From an uncultured Sphingomonas sp. (GTDB lineage: Bacteria; Pseudomonadota; Alphaproteobacteria; Sphingomonadales; Sphingomonadaceae): DNA of 64,000 nucleotides. Under the pieces are notes generated by a model that was not told where the DNA came from, did no database searches, and saw nothing but the letters and a program-made list of their open reading frames with translations. The stretch's first letter is position 1, and every line of letters begins with the position of its first letter. The stretch lies in assembly GCA_946482655.1 (NCBI GenBank), contig CAMLSA010000001.1, forward strand, positions 23,089-87,088. The letters are read 5' to 3'. Positions 1 through 7,852 of this stretch are shown one piece after another. A program made the position numbers and the translations under genes.

Positions 1-144
1 GTCGCGGTGATCCAGCGGCTCGCGGTCAGCCTCGCGGCGCGGCTGCGACGGCGCGATCCGCTGTCCGAACGAGTCCATCACCGCAAGGTCGAGGCGCTGC
101 TTCTCGCGCTCGGAGCCGCGTTGCCGAGGCTGGTGACGCCATGA
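1..144 (+). CDS. hpnC: Squalene synthase HpnC, C-terminal 47 residues (partial)
   Basis: The frame is open from base 1 to a TGA at 142-144 and encodes the last 47 residues of the protein. The segment contains LAARLRRRDPLSERVH, which resembles the C-terminal tail of HpnC proteins. The stop overlaps the hpnD start as ATGA, which fits the usual hpnC-hpnD-hpnE order. HpnC acts with HpnD and HpnE in the three-step conversion of farnesyl diphosphate to squalene, as the hydroxysqualene-forming step. The catalytic part lies upstream of the window, so the assignment rests on this tail and on the neighbours. Confidence 0.75.
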   Translation, partial: VAVIQRLAVSLAARLRRRDPLSERVHHRKVEALLLALGAALPRLVTP

Positions 145-965
145 CCGGCTCGCCCGCGCCGTCCGCCGCCGGCAGCTCCTTCTATCTGGGCATGAAGGTG
201 CTTCCGCCGGCCGAGCGTGCGGCGATGTTCGCCATCTATGACTTCTGCCGGACGGTCGACGATATCGCCGACGACGGGCAAAGTGACCGCGCTGGGCGGG
301 CGGCGGCGCTCGATGCCTGGCGCGCCGATATCGACAATCTCTATGCGGGCGGTGCCCCCGGCCGCGCCGCCAGTCTCGTCCCCGCCGTGGAGCGCTTCGG
401 CCTCGCGCGTGACGATTTCGGGGCGGTGATCGACGGCATGTCGATGGATATCGAGCACGACATCTGCTGGCCGCGCGAGGCCGAGCTCGATCTCTACTGC
501 GATCGCGTCGCCTCGGCGGTCGGCCGGCTGTCGGTGCGCGTCTTCGGGATGGACCATGAGCCGGGGATCGCCCTCTCGCATCATCTTGGCCGCGCGCTCC
601 AGCTCACCAATATATTGCGCGACATCGACGAGGATGCGGCGGTCGGCCGGGTCTATCTGCCGATAGAGCCGATCGAGGCTGCCGGCATCGCCACGGGAGA
701 CATCGAAACGGTGATCGGCGACCCCCGCCTCGACCATGCCTGCCGCGCGGTCGCCGCGATGGCGCAACGCCACTATGCCGAGGCGGGTGGTATCCTGGCC
801 CGGCGTCCGCGCGGCCACATGATCGCGCCATGCCTGATGGCCGCGGCCTATGCGCGGCTGCTGCGGCGGATGGAGACGGCGGGCTGGGCCGCGCCCCGCA
901 CGCGTGTGCGCCACAACAAGCTGGCACTGCTCGGCACTTTCCTATGGCTGCGGCTGACCCGGTGA
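141..965 (+). CDS. hpnD: Presqualene diphosphate synthase HpnD
   Basis: A squalene/phytoene synthase family protein of 274 residues that condenses two farnesyl diphosphates to presqualene diphosphate, the first committed step to hopanoids. The first aspartate-rich motif DDIADD is at residues 40-45. The second, NILRDIDED, is at about 157-165, with D161 and D165 in the Mg-diphosphate-binding positions. RLSVRVFG and LGRALQLTN are further family blocks. The ATG overlaps the hpnC stop by 4 nt, and the 3' end overlaps the hpnE start by 22 nt, so translation of the three genes is probably coupled. Length and motifs are normal for HpnD. Confidence 0.93.
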   Translation: MTGSPAPSAAGSSFYLGMKVLPPAERAAMFAIYDFCRTVDDIADDGQSDRAGRAAALDAWRADIDNLYAGGAPGRAASLVPAVERFGLARDDFGAVIDGMSMDIEHDICWPREAELDLYCDRVASAVGRLSVRVFGMDHEPGIALSHHLGRALQLTNILRDIDEDAAVGRVYLPIEPIEAAGIATGDIETVIGDPRLDHACRAVAAMAQRHYAEAGGILARRPRGHMIAPCLMAAAYARLLRRMETAGWAAPRTRVRHNKLALLGTFLWLRLTR

Positions 966-2227
966 AGCGCGCCCATGTGATCGGGGCCGGGCTGGCGGGG
1001 CTCAGCGCGGCGATGGCGCTGGTCAAGGCGGGCCATTCCGTGATCCTGTCCGAAGGAGCCCCGCAGGCGGGCGGACGCTGCCGCTCCTATCATGATCCCC
1101 AGCTTGGGCTGACGATCGACAACGGAAATCATCTCGTCCTGTCGGGCAACGCCGCCGTGCAGCGCTATCTCGCGACGATTGGGGCGAGTGATCGGCTGGC
1201 TGGGCCCGACGAGGCACGCTTCGCCTTTGTCGATCTGGATCGCGAGGAGCGCTGGCTGCTGCGGGCCAACGGCGGAGCGATCCCGTGGTGGATCTTTGCG
1301 GAAGGCTGCCGCGTGCCCGGCACCGGCGCATGCGACTATCTCGATCTGCTCCGGCTGATGAGGGCAGGACCTCACGCTCCGGTGGGGGCGGTGATCGCAA
1401 CCAGGGGCGCCCTCTGGGACAAGCTGCTCGATCCGTTTCTCGTCGCCGCGCTCAATACGCCCGCCGCCCAGGGATCGGCGAAACTCGCCGGTGCCGTGAT
1501 CCGCGAAACGCTGGCCAAAGGGGGCAAAGCCTATCGCCCGCGCATAGCCAGCCCGACCCTCGCCGCCGCCTTCGTCGAACCGGCGCTCGCCTGGCTGAAG
1601 AGCCGTGGTTCGCCGGTGCGGCTGCGCCGCCGGTTGCGGACGATCGAACGGGATGGCGACCGGGTCGTATCGCTGGACTTTGGCGAGGGTGAAGCCGATG
1701 CCGTCGCACCGGGCGAACCGGTGGTGCTGGCGGTGCCATCCTGGGTGGCGGCGACCTTGCTGCCCGGCTTGACCGTGCCCACGCGACATCATGCGATCGT
1801 CAACGCGCATTTCCGGATCACGGCGCCCGCCGGGACCGAGCCGATGACAGCTGTGCTGGGCGGGACCGCCGAATGGATCTTCGCCTTCGATGACCGCCTT
1901 TCGGTGACGATCAGCGCCGCCGACGCGCTCGTCGCCGGGGATCGTGTCCGGCTTGCCGAGCAGATCTGGCGCGACGTCGCGGCGATCCATCGCCTGCCGC
2001 TCGAGCTTCCGCCGTGGCAGCTCGTCATCGAGAAGCGCGCCACCTTCGCGGCCACGCCCGAACAGGATCGCCTGCGGCCAGGTGCCGTCACCGCCTGGCA
2101 CAACCTGTTGCTCGCGGGCGATTGGACGCAAACCGGCTTCCCCGCCACGATCGAGGGCGCCATAAGATCGGGCGAGACCGCGGCGGCGGCGGGGACCATG
2201 GACACGCGATATGTTTCGGACGGATAG
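944..2227 (+). CDS. hpnE: Hydroxysqualene dehydroxylase HpnE (FAD-dependent)
   Basis: A 427-residue FAD-dependent amine oxidase/phytoene desaturase-type protein that reduces hydroxysqualene to squalene, completing the HpnCDE route. The N-terminal dinucleotide-binding motif VIGAGLAGLSAAMAL begins about 10 residues after the chosen ATG, followed by the GGRCRSY block. The C-terminal FAD-contact segment contains LLAGDWTQTGFPATIEGA. The frame stays open further upstream, but ATG 944 places the Rossmann fold at the normal distance from the N-terminus. It overlaps hpnD by 22 nt and the cyclase gene by 17 nt, consistent with one operon. Confidence 0.92.
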   Translation: MAAADPVKRAHVIGAGLAGLSAAMALVKAGHSVILSEGAPQAGGRCRSYHDPQLGLTIDNGNHLVLSGNAAVQRYLATIGASDRLAGPDEARFAFVDLDREERWLLRANGGAIPWWIFAEGCRVPGTGACDYLDLLRLMRAGPHAPVGAVIATRGALWDKLLDPFLVAALNTPAAQGSAKLAGAVIRETLAKGGKAYRPRIASPTLAAAFVEPALAWLKSRGSPVRLRRRLRTIERDGDRVVSLDFGEGEADAVAPGEPVVLAVPSWVAATLLPGLTVPTRHHAIVNAHFRITAPAGTEPMTAVLGGTAEWIFAFDDRLSVTISAADALVAGDRVRLAEQIWRDVAAIHRLPLELPPWQLVIEKRATFAATPEQDRLRPGAVTAWHNLLLAGDWTQTGFPATIEGAIRSGETAAAAGTMDTRYVSDG

Positions 2228-4145
2228 CGAGAGCGGCAGCCTCGACCTGATCGATGCCGCGGTCGATCGCGCGGCCAACGCGCTGGCGAAGACCCAGAAG
2301 GACGACGGCCATTGGGTGTTCGAGCTCGAGGCCGACGCCACCATTCCCGCCGAATATCTTTTGTTGCGCCACTATCTCGCCGAGCCCGAGGATCTGGAGC
2401 TGGAGGCGGGAATCGGCCGTTATCTGCGTCGTGTCCAGGGCGATCACGGCGGCTGGCCTTTGTTCCACCAGGGCGAGTTCGACATAAGCGCGACGGTGAA
2501 GGCCTATTTCGCGCTCAAGATGATCGGCGACGACATCGACGCGCCGCACATGGCCCGCGCGCGCGCGGCGGTGCTTGCGCGGGGCGGGGCGCAGGCGGCT
2601 AATGTCTTCACTCGAATCCAGCTCGCGCTCTACGGCGCGGGACCGTGGAAGGCGGTGCCCGAGATGCCGGTCGAGATCATCCTGCTGCCCAGATGGTTTC
2701 CGATCCATCTGTCAAAAATGTCATACTGGGCGCGGACCGTGATCGTGCCGCTGCTCGTCCTCCAGGCATTCCGGCCCGTTGCGCGCAACCCGCGCGGGAT
2801 TCATGTCGACGAGCTCTATGCCGACAGGGCCGGCAAGCCGGTGCGCGCCAGCAGGGGCAAATTCCTTTGGGCCGTTGGCTTCGGACTGCTCGACGTCGTA
2901 CTCAAGGCCCTCCGCAGCCATTGGCCGAAGAAGCTGCGCCAGCGGGCGATTGGCCAGTGCGTCGCCTTCGTCACCGAGCGGCTGAATGGTGAGGACGGGC
3001 TGGGAGCGATCTATCCGGCGATGGCGAACAGCGTGATGATGTTCGACCTGCTCGGCTATCCGCCCGATCATTCCGACCGGGCGATCGCGCGCAAATCCGT
3101 CGAGAATCTGCTGGTCCGCCGTGATGATGGCGAGATCTACTGCCAGCCGTGCGTCTCGCCGGTCTGGGACACCGCGCTCGCCGCGCATGCGATGCTGGAG
3201 GTCGGCGGCCCTGATGCCCGCGCGCGGGCGGAGCGGGCGCTGGACTGGCTCCGGCCGCGCCAGGTGCTCGACGTCAAGGGGGACTGGGCCGGGGAGCGGC
3301 CCGATGTCCGCCCCGGCGGCTGGGCGTTCCAATACAACAACGCCCACTATCCCGATCTCGACGACACCGCGGTGGTGGCGATGGCGCTCGACCGCGCCAA
3401 CGCCGGCGGCCGCGAGCCGATCGATCGCGCGGTCGAATGGACGCTCGGCATGCAGAGCGCGGAGGGCGGCTGGGGCGCGTTCGACGCCGACAACAGTCAT
3501 CATTATCTCAACGACATCCCGTTCGCCGATCATGGCGCTTTGCTCGATCCGCCGACCGTCGACGTGACCGCGCGCTGCGTCTCGATGCTCGCGCAGCTCG
3601 GCCACAAGCCCGGCAGTCCGCCGATGGCCGCCGCGCTCGCTTATCTGGAAAGGGAGCAGGAGCCCGACGGAAGCTGGTTCGGCCGCTGGGGCGTGAATTA
3701 TATCTACGGCACCTGGTCGGCTCTGTCGGCGCTCAACGCGGCCGGGGTCGACCCGCAAGCGCCGGTCGTCCGGAAAGCGGTCGACTGGCTGGTCGCGATC
3801 CAGAATCCTGACGGCGGCTGGGGCGAGGATTGCGGGAGCTACGCGCTCGACCGCATCGGCCACGAGCCGGCCCCACCGACGGCGTCGCAGACCGCCTGGG
3901 CGCTGATCGGGCTTATGGCGGCGGGCGAGGTCGATCACCCGGCGGTCGCGCGCGGCGTCGCCTGGCTGCAGGCCAACCAGAATGACGACGGCCTCTGGTC
4001 GCAGGACCATTATACCGGCGGCGGTTTCCCGCGCGTCTTCTACCTGCGCTATCACGGCTATCCGAAATTCTTCCCCCTCTGGGCGCTCGCACGCTATCGC
4101 AACCTCAAGCGTGGCAATGCGCGCCACGTCGCCTGGGGCATGTGA
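2211..4145 (+). CDS. shc: Squalene-hopene cyclase
   Basis: This 644-residue terpene cyclase folds squalene into hopene/hopanol at the inner membrane. The acid motif is DLDDTAV at residues 382-388; the central Asp pair protonates squalene, and the usual form is DxDD. Several QW repeats of the type Q..DGxW are visible, for example QKDDGHWVFE near the N-terminus, QSAEGGWGAFD and QNPDGGWGEDCGSY. C-terminal PRVFYLRYHGYPKFFPLWAL is characteristic of the family. The length is normal. It overlaps hpnE upstream and ends in ATGTGA, where the hpnG start codon overlaps the stop. Confidence 0.97.
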   Translation: MFRTDSESGSLDLIDAAVDRAANALAKTQKDDGHWVFELEADATIPAEYLLLRHYLAEPEDLELEAGIGRYLRRVQGDHGGWPLFHQGEFDISATVKAYFALKMIGDDIDAPHMARARAAVLARGGAQAANVFTRIQLALYGAGPWKAVPEMPVEIILLPRWFPIHLSKMSYWARTVIVPLLVLQAFRPVARNPRGIHVDELYADRAGKPVRASRGKFLWAVGFGLLDVVLKALRSHWPKKLRQRAIGQCVAFVTERLNGEDGLGAIYPAMANSVMMFDLLGYPPDHSDRAIARKSVENLLVRRDDGEIYCQPCVSPVWDTALAAHAMLEVGGPDARARAERALDWLRPRQVLDVKGDWAGERPDVRPGGWAFQYNNAHYPDLDDTAVVAMALDRANAGGREPIDRAVEWTLGMQSAEGGWGAFDADNSHHYLNDIPFADHGALLDPPTVDVTARCVSMLAQLGHKPGSPPMAAALAYLEREQEPDGSWFGRWGVNYIYGTWSALSALNAAGVDPQAPVVRKAVDWLVAIQNPDGGWGEDCGSYALDRIGHEPAPPTASQTAWALIGLMAAGEVDHPAVARGVAWLQANQNDDGLWSQDHYTGGGFPRVFYLRYHGYPKFFPLWALARYRNLKRGNARHVAWGM

Positions 4146-4813
4146 GCTTGGGCCATGTGCTGGTCGCGACCGGGCTGAAGCGCGAGGCGAGGATCGTCGC
4201 GCAGCCGGGCGTGGTGGTGATCGCGGGCGGCGGGGTCGAAGCCGATCTCGAAGCTGGCCTTGAGGCGAATACGGCGGGCGCGGTCGGCATCGTCAGTTTC
4301 GGCCTGGCGGGCGCGTTGCGCGATGGTCTAGATGTCGGCGACTGGGTGGTCGCGACGCGTCTGATCGGCGCGGTCGACGCCGAAACTGATCGCGCTTGGC
4401 GCGACGCGGCGCTGGGGCGGCTGCCGCGGCCGCGCGCGGGTGTGGCCTATGCTGATGGGAGGATGATGACCAGCATCGCCGAGAAGCGTCGGCTGGGCCC
4501 CATCGCCGATATTGTCGACATGGAATCGCACATTGCTGCCAAAGTCGCGCTGCGCCACGGCCTCCCGTTCGCCGTGATCCGATGCGTATCGGATCGGGCC
4601 GACCATCTGCTCCCGCCGACAGTCCAGGCCAGCATGAAGCCGGGCGGCGGGATCGACGGGCTGGCGATGCTGGGCTCACTGCTGCGGCAGCCGGGTCAGC
4701 TGCCCGATCTGCTCGCGACGATGGTGCATGGTGCGAGGGCGTTCCGTGCCCTGTCCGAGGGAATCAGTAGACTCGAGACAGCTCTAGGTTTCCCGGCGCG
4801 GATTGAGACTTGA
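4142..4813 (+). CDS. hpnG: Hopanoid-associated nucleoside phosphorylase HpnG
   Basis: A 223-residue member of the MTA/SAH nucleosidase-purine nucleoside phosphorylase family. In hopanoid producers HpnG releases adenine from adenosylhopane to give ribosylhopane for side-chain elaboration. The start is a GTG inside the cyclase stop (ATGTGA), placing MSLGHVLVATGLKREA at the N-terminus. Visible family blocks are GIVSFGLAGAL, VDMESHIAAKVA and the glycine-rich VVIAGGGVEADL. It is the last gene of the forward hpn operon and converges on hpnH, leaving 148 bp in between in which no gene or clear terminator was seen. Confidence 0.9.
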   Translation: MSLGHVLVATGLKREARIVAQPGVVVIAGGGVEADLEAGLEANTAGAVGIVSFGLAGALRDGLDVGDWVVATRLIGAVDAETDRAWRDAALGRLPRPRAGVAYADGRMMTSIAEKRRLGPIADIVDMESHIAAKVALRHGLPFAVIRCVSDRADHLLPPTVQASMKPGGGIDGLAMLGSLLRQPGQLPDLLATMVHGARAFRALSEGISRLETALGFPARIET

Positions 4814-4961
4814 CCTCCGCAGTGGGTGGGAAGCCGCCAGTCGGCTTTCGACAGGATAAGGTGGAGAAGCAGACCCTTCGATGAAAGCCAGACGCCGTCA
4901 TCGTGATGATCGAAAGAAGACGCCATGATAGCAGACGATGACTGCTTTAGGGTACAAGCCG

Positions 4962-6110
4962 CTATTCCGCGGCAATCGAGTCCTCGGGCCGCACCTTGGC
5001 CTCCCGGATGTCGGCGAGCGCCCTGGCGACATGCCCCGAGAAGACCTCCTTCGCCGGGCGCTGGTTCGAAATGTCGATGTCCCTCGCCATCGGCCCGCTG
5101 GTGCGGATGCCCTTGAGCGAGACCATCGCGGCCTTGAGCGGGTGCTTGACGATGTCCGTCACCGCGGTCGCCTCGAAACCGGAATGGACCATGCAGTCGG
5201 CGCATTTCTCGTAATTGCCGACGCCGTAATCGTCCCAGGCGGTGTTCGCCATCAGGTCGGCGAAGCTCCTCTCATAGCCTTCGCCGAGCAGGTAGCACGG
5301 CTTCTGCCAGCCGAAGACGGTGCGGGTCGGATTACCCCAGGGCGTGCATTTATAGGCTTCGTTACCGGCCAGGAAATTGAGGAACATGGTCGACTGGCTG
5401 AACGGCCATTTCTTGCCGCCCCGGCCGCGCGACAGGATGCCGCGGAACAGTTCCTTGGTCTTGGTGCGGTTGAGGAAATGCGCCTGGTCGGGCGCGCGCT
5501 CATAGGCGTAGCCGGGCGACACGGTGATCCCGTCGATGCCGAGCGCCTTGACCACATCGAAGAAATCGGCGGTCCGCCCGGGATCGGCATCGTTGAACAA
5601 GGTGCAGTTGATCGAGACCCGGAAGCCCCTGGCCTTGGCCAGCTTGATCGCGTCGATCGCGGTCTCGTAGACGCCGTCGAGGCAGACCGACTTGTCATGC
5701 ATGCCCTTGTCACCGTCGAGGTGGATCGACCAGGTGAAGCCGGGATGCGGCTTGTACCGATCGATCTTCTTCTGGAGCAGCAAGGCGTTGGTGCACAGGA
5801 TCACGAACTTCTTGCGATCGAGATAGCCCTGGACGATCCGGGGCATGTCGCGATGGAGCAGCGGCTCGCCGCCGGCGATCGAGACGACGGGCGCGCCGCA
5901 TTCGTCGATCGCCTCCATGCACTGCTCATAGGAGAGGCGCTGGTTGAGGATCTCGTCGGGATAGTCGATCTTGCCGCAGCCGTTGCAGGCGAGGTTGCAG
6001 CGGAACAGCGGCTCGAGCATCAGCACGAGAGGGTAGCGTTCGACGCCGCGCAGATGCTTGCCCATGATATGGGCGCCGATGCGCACGACCTGGCTGAGCG
6101 GAATTCCCAT
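4962..6110 (-). CDS. hpnH: Adenosylhopane synthase HpnH (radical SAM)
   Basis: A 382-residue radical SAM enzyme that joins the 5'-deoxyadenosyl radical to hopene to give adenosylhopane, the first step of C35 hopanoid side-chain formation. The [4Fe-4S]-SAM motif CNLACNGC has cysteines at residues 38, 42 and 45, and the SAM-binding GGE follows in SIAGGEPLLH. The N-terminal MGIPLSQVVRIG and the ERYPLVLMLEPLFRC stretch are typical of HpnH. A C-terminal cysteine pair in EKCADCMVHSGFEA is also present. It sits 12 bp downstream of ispH on the same strand and is very likely cotranscribed with it. Confidence 0.95.
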   Translation of the reverse strand: MGIPLSQVVRIGAHIMGKHLRGVERYPLVLMLEPLFRCNLACNGCGKIDYPDEILNQRLSYEQCMEAIDECGAPVVSIAGGEPLLHRDMPRIVQGYLDRKKFVILCTNALLLQKKIDRYKPHPGFTWSIHLDGDKGMHDKSVCLDGVYETAIDAIKLAKARGFRVSINCTLFNDADPGRTADFFDVVKALGIDGITVSPGYAYERAPDQAHFLNRTKTKELFRGILSRGRGGKKWPFSQSTMFLNFLAGNEAYKCTPWGNPTRTVFGWQKPCYLLGEGYERSFADLMANTAWDDYGVGNYEKCADCMVHSGFEATAVTDIVKHPLKAAMVSLKGIRTSGPMARDIDISNQRPAKEVFSGHVARALADIREAKVRPEDSIAAE

Positions 6111-6122
6111 GAGCGTCTTTCT

Positions 6123-7067
6123 CTATCCTCGAGCGCGAGCCGGGAGACGGTCCAGCGCCGCCGGCAGGCGGAACTCGACCTGCTCCTCCACCCCGTCAAG
6201 GGTCTCGACCGTGACCGGCGTCAGCGCTGCGATAGCCGATATCACGCTCTGGACAAGCTCCTCGGGCGCCGAGGCGCCGGCGGTCAGCCCTATAACGTTC
6301 TTGCCTTCGATCCACTTGGGATCGAGCTCCGCGCCGTCGGCGATCAGATGGCTCGGCAAGCCGGTCTCGAGGCCGATCTCGCGCAGCCGGTTGGAATTGG
6401 AGCTGTTGGCCGATCCGACCACCAGAAGCAGATCGGCCACCTTGCAAAGGTCGCGCACCGCCGTCTGGCGGTTCTGGGTCGCGTAGCAGATGTCCTCGGT
6501 TTCGGGCCCGGTGACGTCGGAGAAGCGCAGCTTGAGCGCATCGATCACCGCGCGGGTGTCATCGACCGACAAGGTGGTCTGGGTGACATAGGATATCGGC
6601 GTGTCATCGGGCAGATCGAGCGTGCCGACCTCCTCGACGGTTCCGACGAGGTGGATCGGCGCATCGATCTGGCCGATCGTGCCCTCCACCTCTGCGTGCC
6701 CTTCATGCCCGATCAGCACCAGCGTGCGCCCCGCCTGGACATAATGGCGGCCCTGGGCGTGGACCTTGCTGACCAGAGGGCAGGTGGCGTCGAGCACCGG
6801 GAGCCTGCGTGCCTTCGCTTCGGCCTCGATCGACTTGGCGACGCCGTGCGCGCTGAACACGGTGACCGCGCCGGCCGGCACCTCGGACAGTTCGTCGACG
6901 AAAACCGCGCCTTTGGCGCGCAGCTTCTCGACGACGTGGCGGTTGTGGACGATCTCGTGGCGGACATAAACTGGCGCGCCGACGCGATCGATCGCCCGAT
7001 CGACCGTATCGATCGCCCTGATGACACCGGCACAGAAACCACGGGGTTGAGCGAGAATGATCTTCAC
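6123..7067 (-). CDS. ispH: 4-hydroxy-3-methylbut-2-enyl diphosphate reductase IspH
   Basis: The final enzyme of the MEP pathway, reducing HMBPP to IPP and DMAPP. The protein has 314 residues. The three iron-sulfur cysteines are C12 (QPRGFCAGV), C96 ([11 protein letters not shown]) and C194 ([11 protein letters not shown]). The conserved histidines H41 and H74 and the SxN segment in GSANSSNS are also present. The gene precedes hpnH by 12 bp, so isoprenoid precursor supply is physically tied to hopanoid synthesis. A 161-bp divergent region separates it from hpnM and should hold both promoters; no convincing -35/-10 pair was identified there. Confidence 0.96.
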   Translation of the reverse strand: MKIILAQPRGFCAGVIRAIDTVDRAIDRVGAPVYVRHEIVHNRHVVEKLRAKGAVFVDELSEVPAGAVTVFSAHGVAKSIEAEAKARRLPVLDATCPLVSKVHAQGRHYVQAGRTLVLIGHEGHAEVEGTIGQIDAPIHLVGTVEEVGTLDLPDDTPISYVTQTTLSVDDTRAVIDALKLRFSDVTGPETEDICYATQNRQTAVRDLCKVADLLLVVGSANSSNSNRLREIGLETGLPSHLIADGAELDPKWIEGKNVIGLTAGASAPEELVQSVISAIAALTPVTVETLDGVEEQVEFRLPAALDRLPARARG

Positions 7068-7228
7068 CGAGACCCTCCACTGGGATCGTTACGACATGTA
7101 TTTCAATCCAACACCTACGAAAACCTTTTTGCGCTGCACTGCACCGCACCGACTAGCGTAAAGCACCGATTAACGCGAGCCGGGCCATCCGACTTGCCGC
7201 CCCCGCCACCTTCCACGAGAACAGTGCC

Positions 7229-7804
7229 ATGATATTCCGAATCGTCTTTCCAGCTCTGCTGCTGGGCCTCGCCATCGCCTTTCCGGCCCAGGCCGAGCCG
7301 TCCGATCCGGCGGGCCGGATAGCCGCCTATAATGACGGCATCATTGCCATCATGAGGCAGCGGCTGGGTTTCGAGGCGCGGCGGGGCCGGTTCGAAGCAC
7401 TGGTGCGCGAATATTATGACATGCCGGTGATCGCGCAACTGGTCGTCGGCCCTAAATGGACGGGCAGCAGCGCCGCCGACCGGAGCGCCGCGGTCGCGGC
7501 GCTGACGCGCCATTCGGCGGTGTCGCTGGCGAAGAATTTCGTGAAGTTCGGTGGAGAGACGTTCGTCGTCGATCCCAAGGTGATCGAGCGCGGCGCGAGC
7601 AGGATCGTCCGCGTCAGGATTGGCGGCGACACCCTGCTCTATGTGATGCGCAAGGGCACAGGCGGATGGAGGATCGTCGACGTGGTCGCCCAGGGTGTCA
7701 GCCAGCTCGCGGTGCAGCGCTCCGACGTCGCCGCCGCGGTCGCGGCCGAAGGGGCGGGCGGATTGGCGAAGCGCCTGGCGAAACTGGACGCGGCGGCGCG
7801 TTGA
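7229..7804 (+). CDS. hpnM: Hopanoid-associated MlaC/Ttg2D-family periplasmic protein HpnM
   Basis: A 191-residue exported protein with a clear signal peptide, cleaved after about AQA (residues 20-22). The mature part matches the MlaC/Ttg2D/toluene-tolerance family of periplasmic lipid carriers. YYDMPVIAQLVVGPKW is the family's early helix block, and GGWRIVDVVAQGVSQL corresponds to the conserved KIYDV(x)GVS region. In hopanoid loci this family is called HpnM and is thought to work with the HpnN transporter, which is encoded convergently 48 bp away. The short convergent gap contains an imperfect C/G-rich hairpin. Confidence 0.85.
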   Translation: MIFRIVFPALLLGLAIAFPAQAEPSDPAGRIAAYNDGIIAIMRQRLGFEARRGRFEALVREYYDMPVIAQLVVGPKWTGSSAADRSAAVAALTRHSAVSLAKNFVKFGGETFVVDPKVIERGASRIVRVRIGGDTLLYVMRKGTGGWRIVDVVAQGVSQLAVQRSDVAAAVAAEGAGGLAKRLAKLDAAAR

Positions 7805-7852
7805 TATTCTAAGCCCCTCCCCTTCAGGGAAGGAGTGTAGCTGGCCCGCTGC

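Noticed and set aside
4938..7232. A 764-codon open frame opposite hpnH and ispH
   Set aside because: It is a product of G/C-rich third positions on the true strand; the reverse-strand genes have complete motifs, and the translation of this frame shows no family feature.
7811..7833. A C-rich/G-rich hairpin between hpnM and hpnN as a terminator
   Set aside because: Only 4 bp pair cleanly before mismatches, and there is no T-run.
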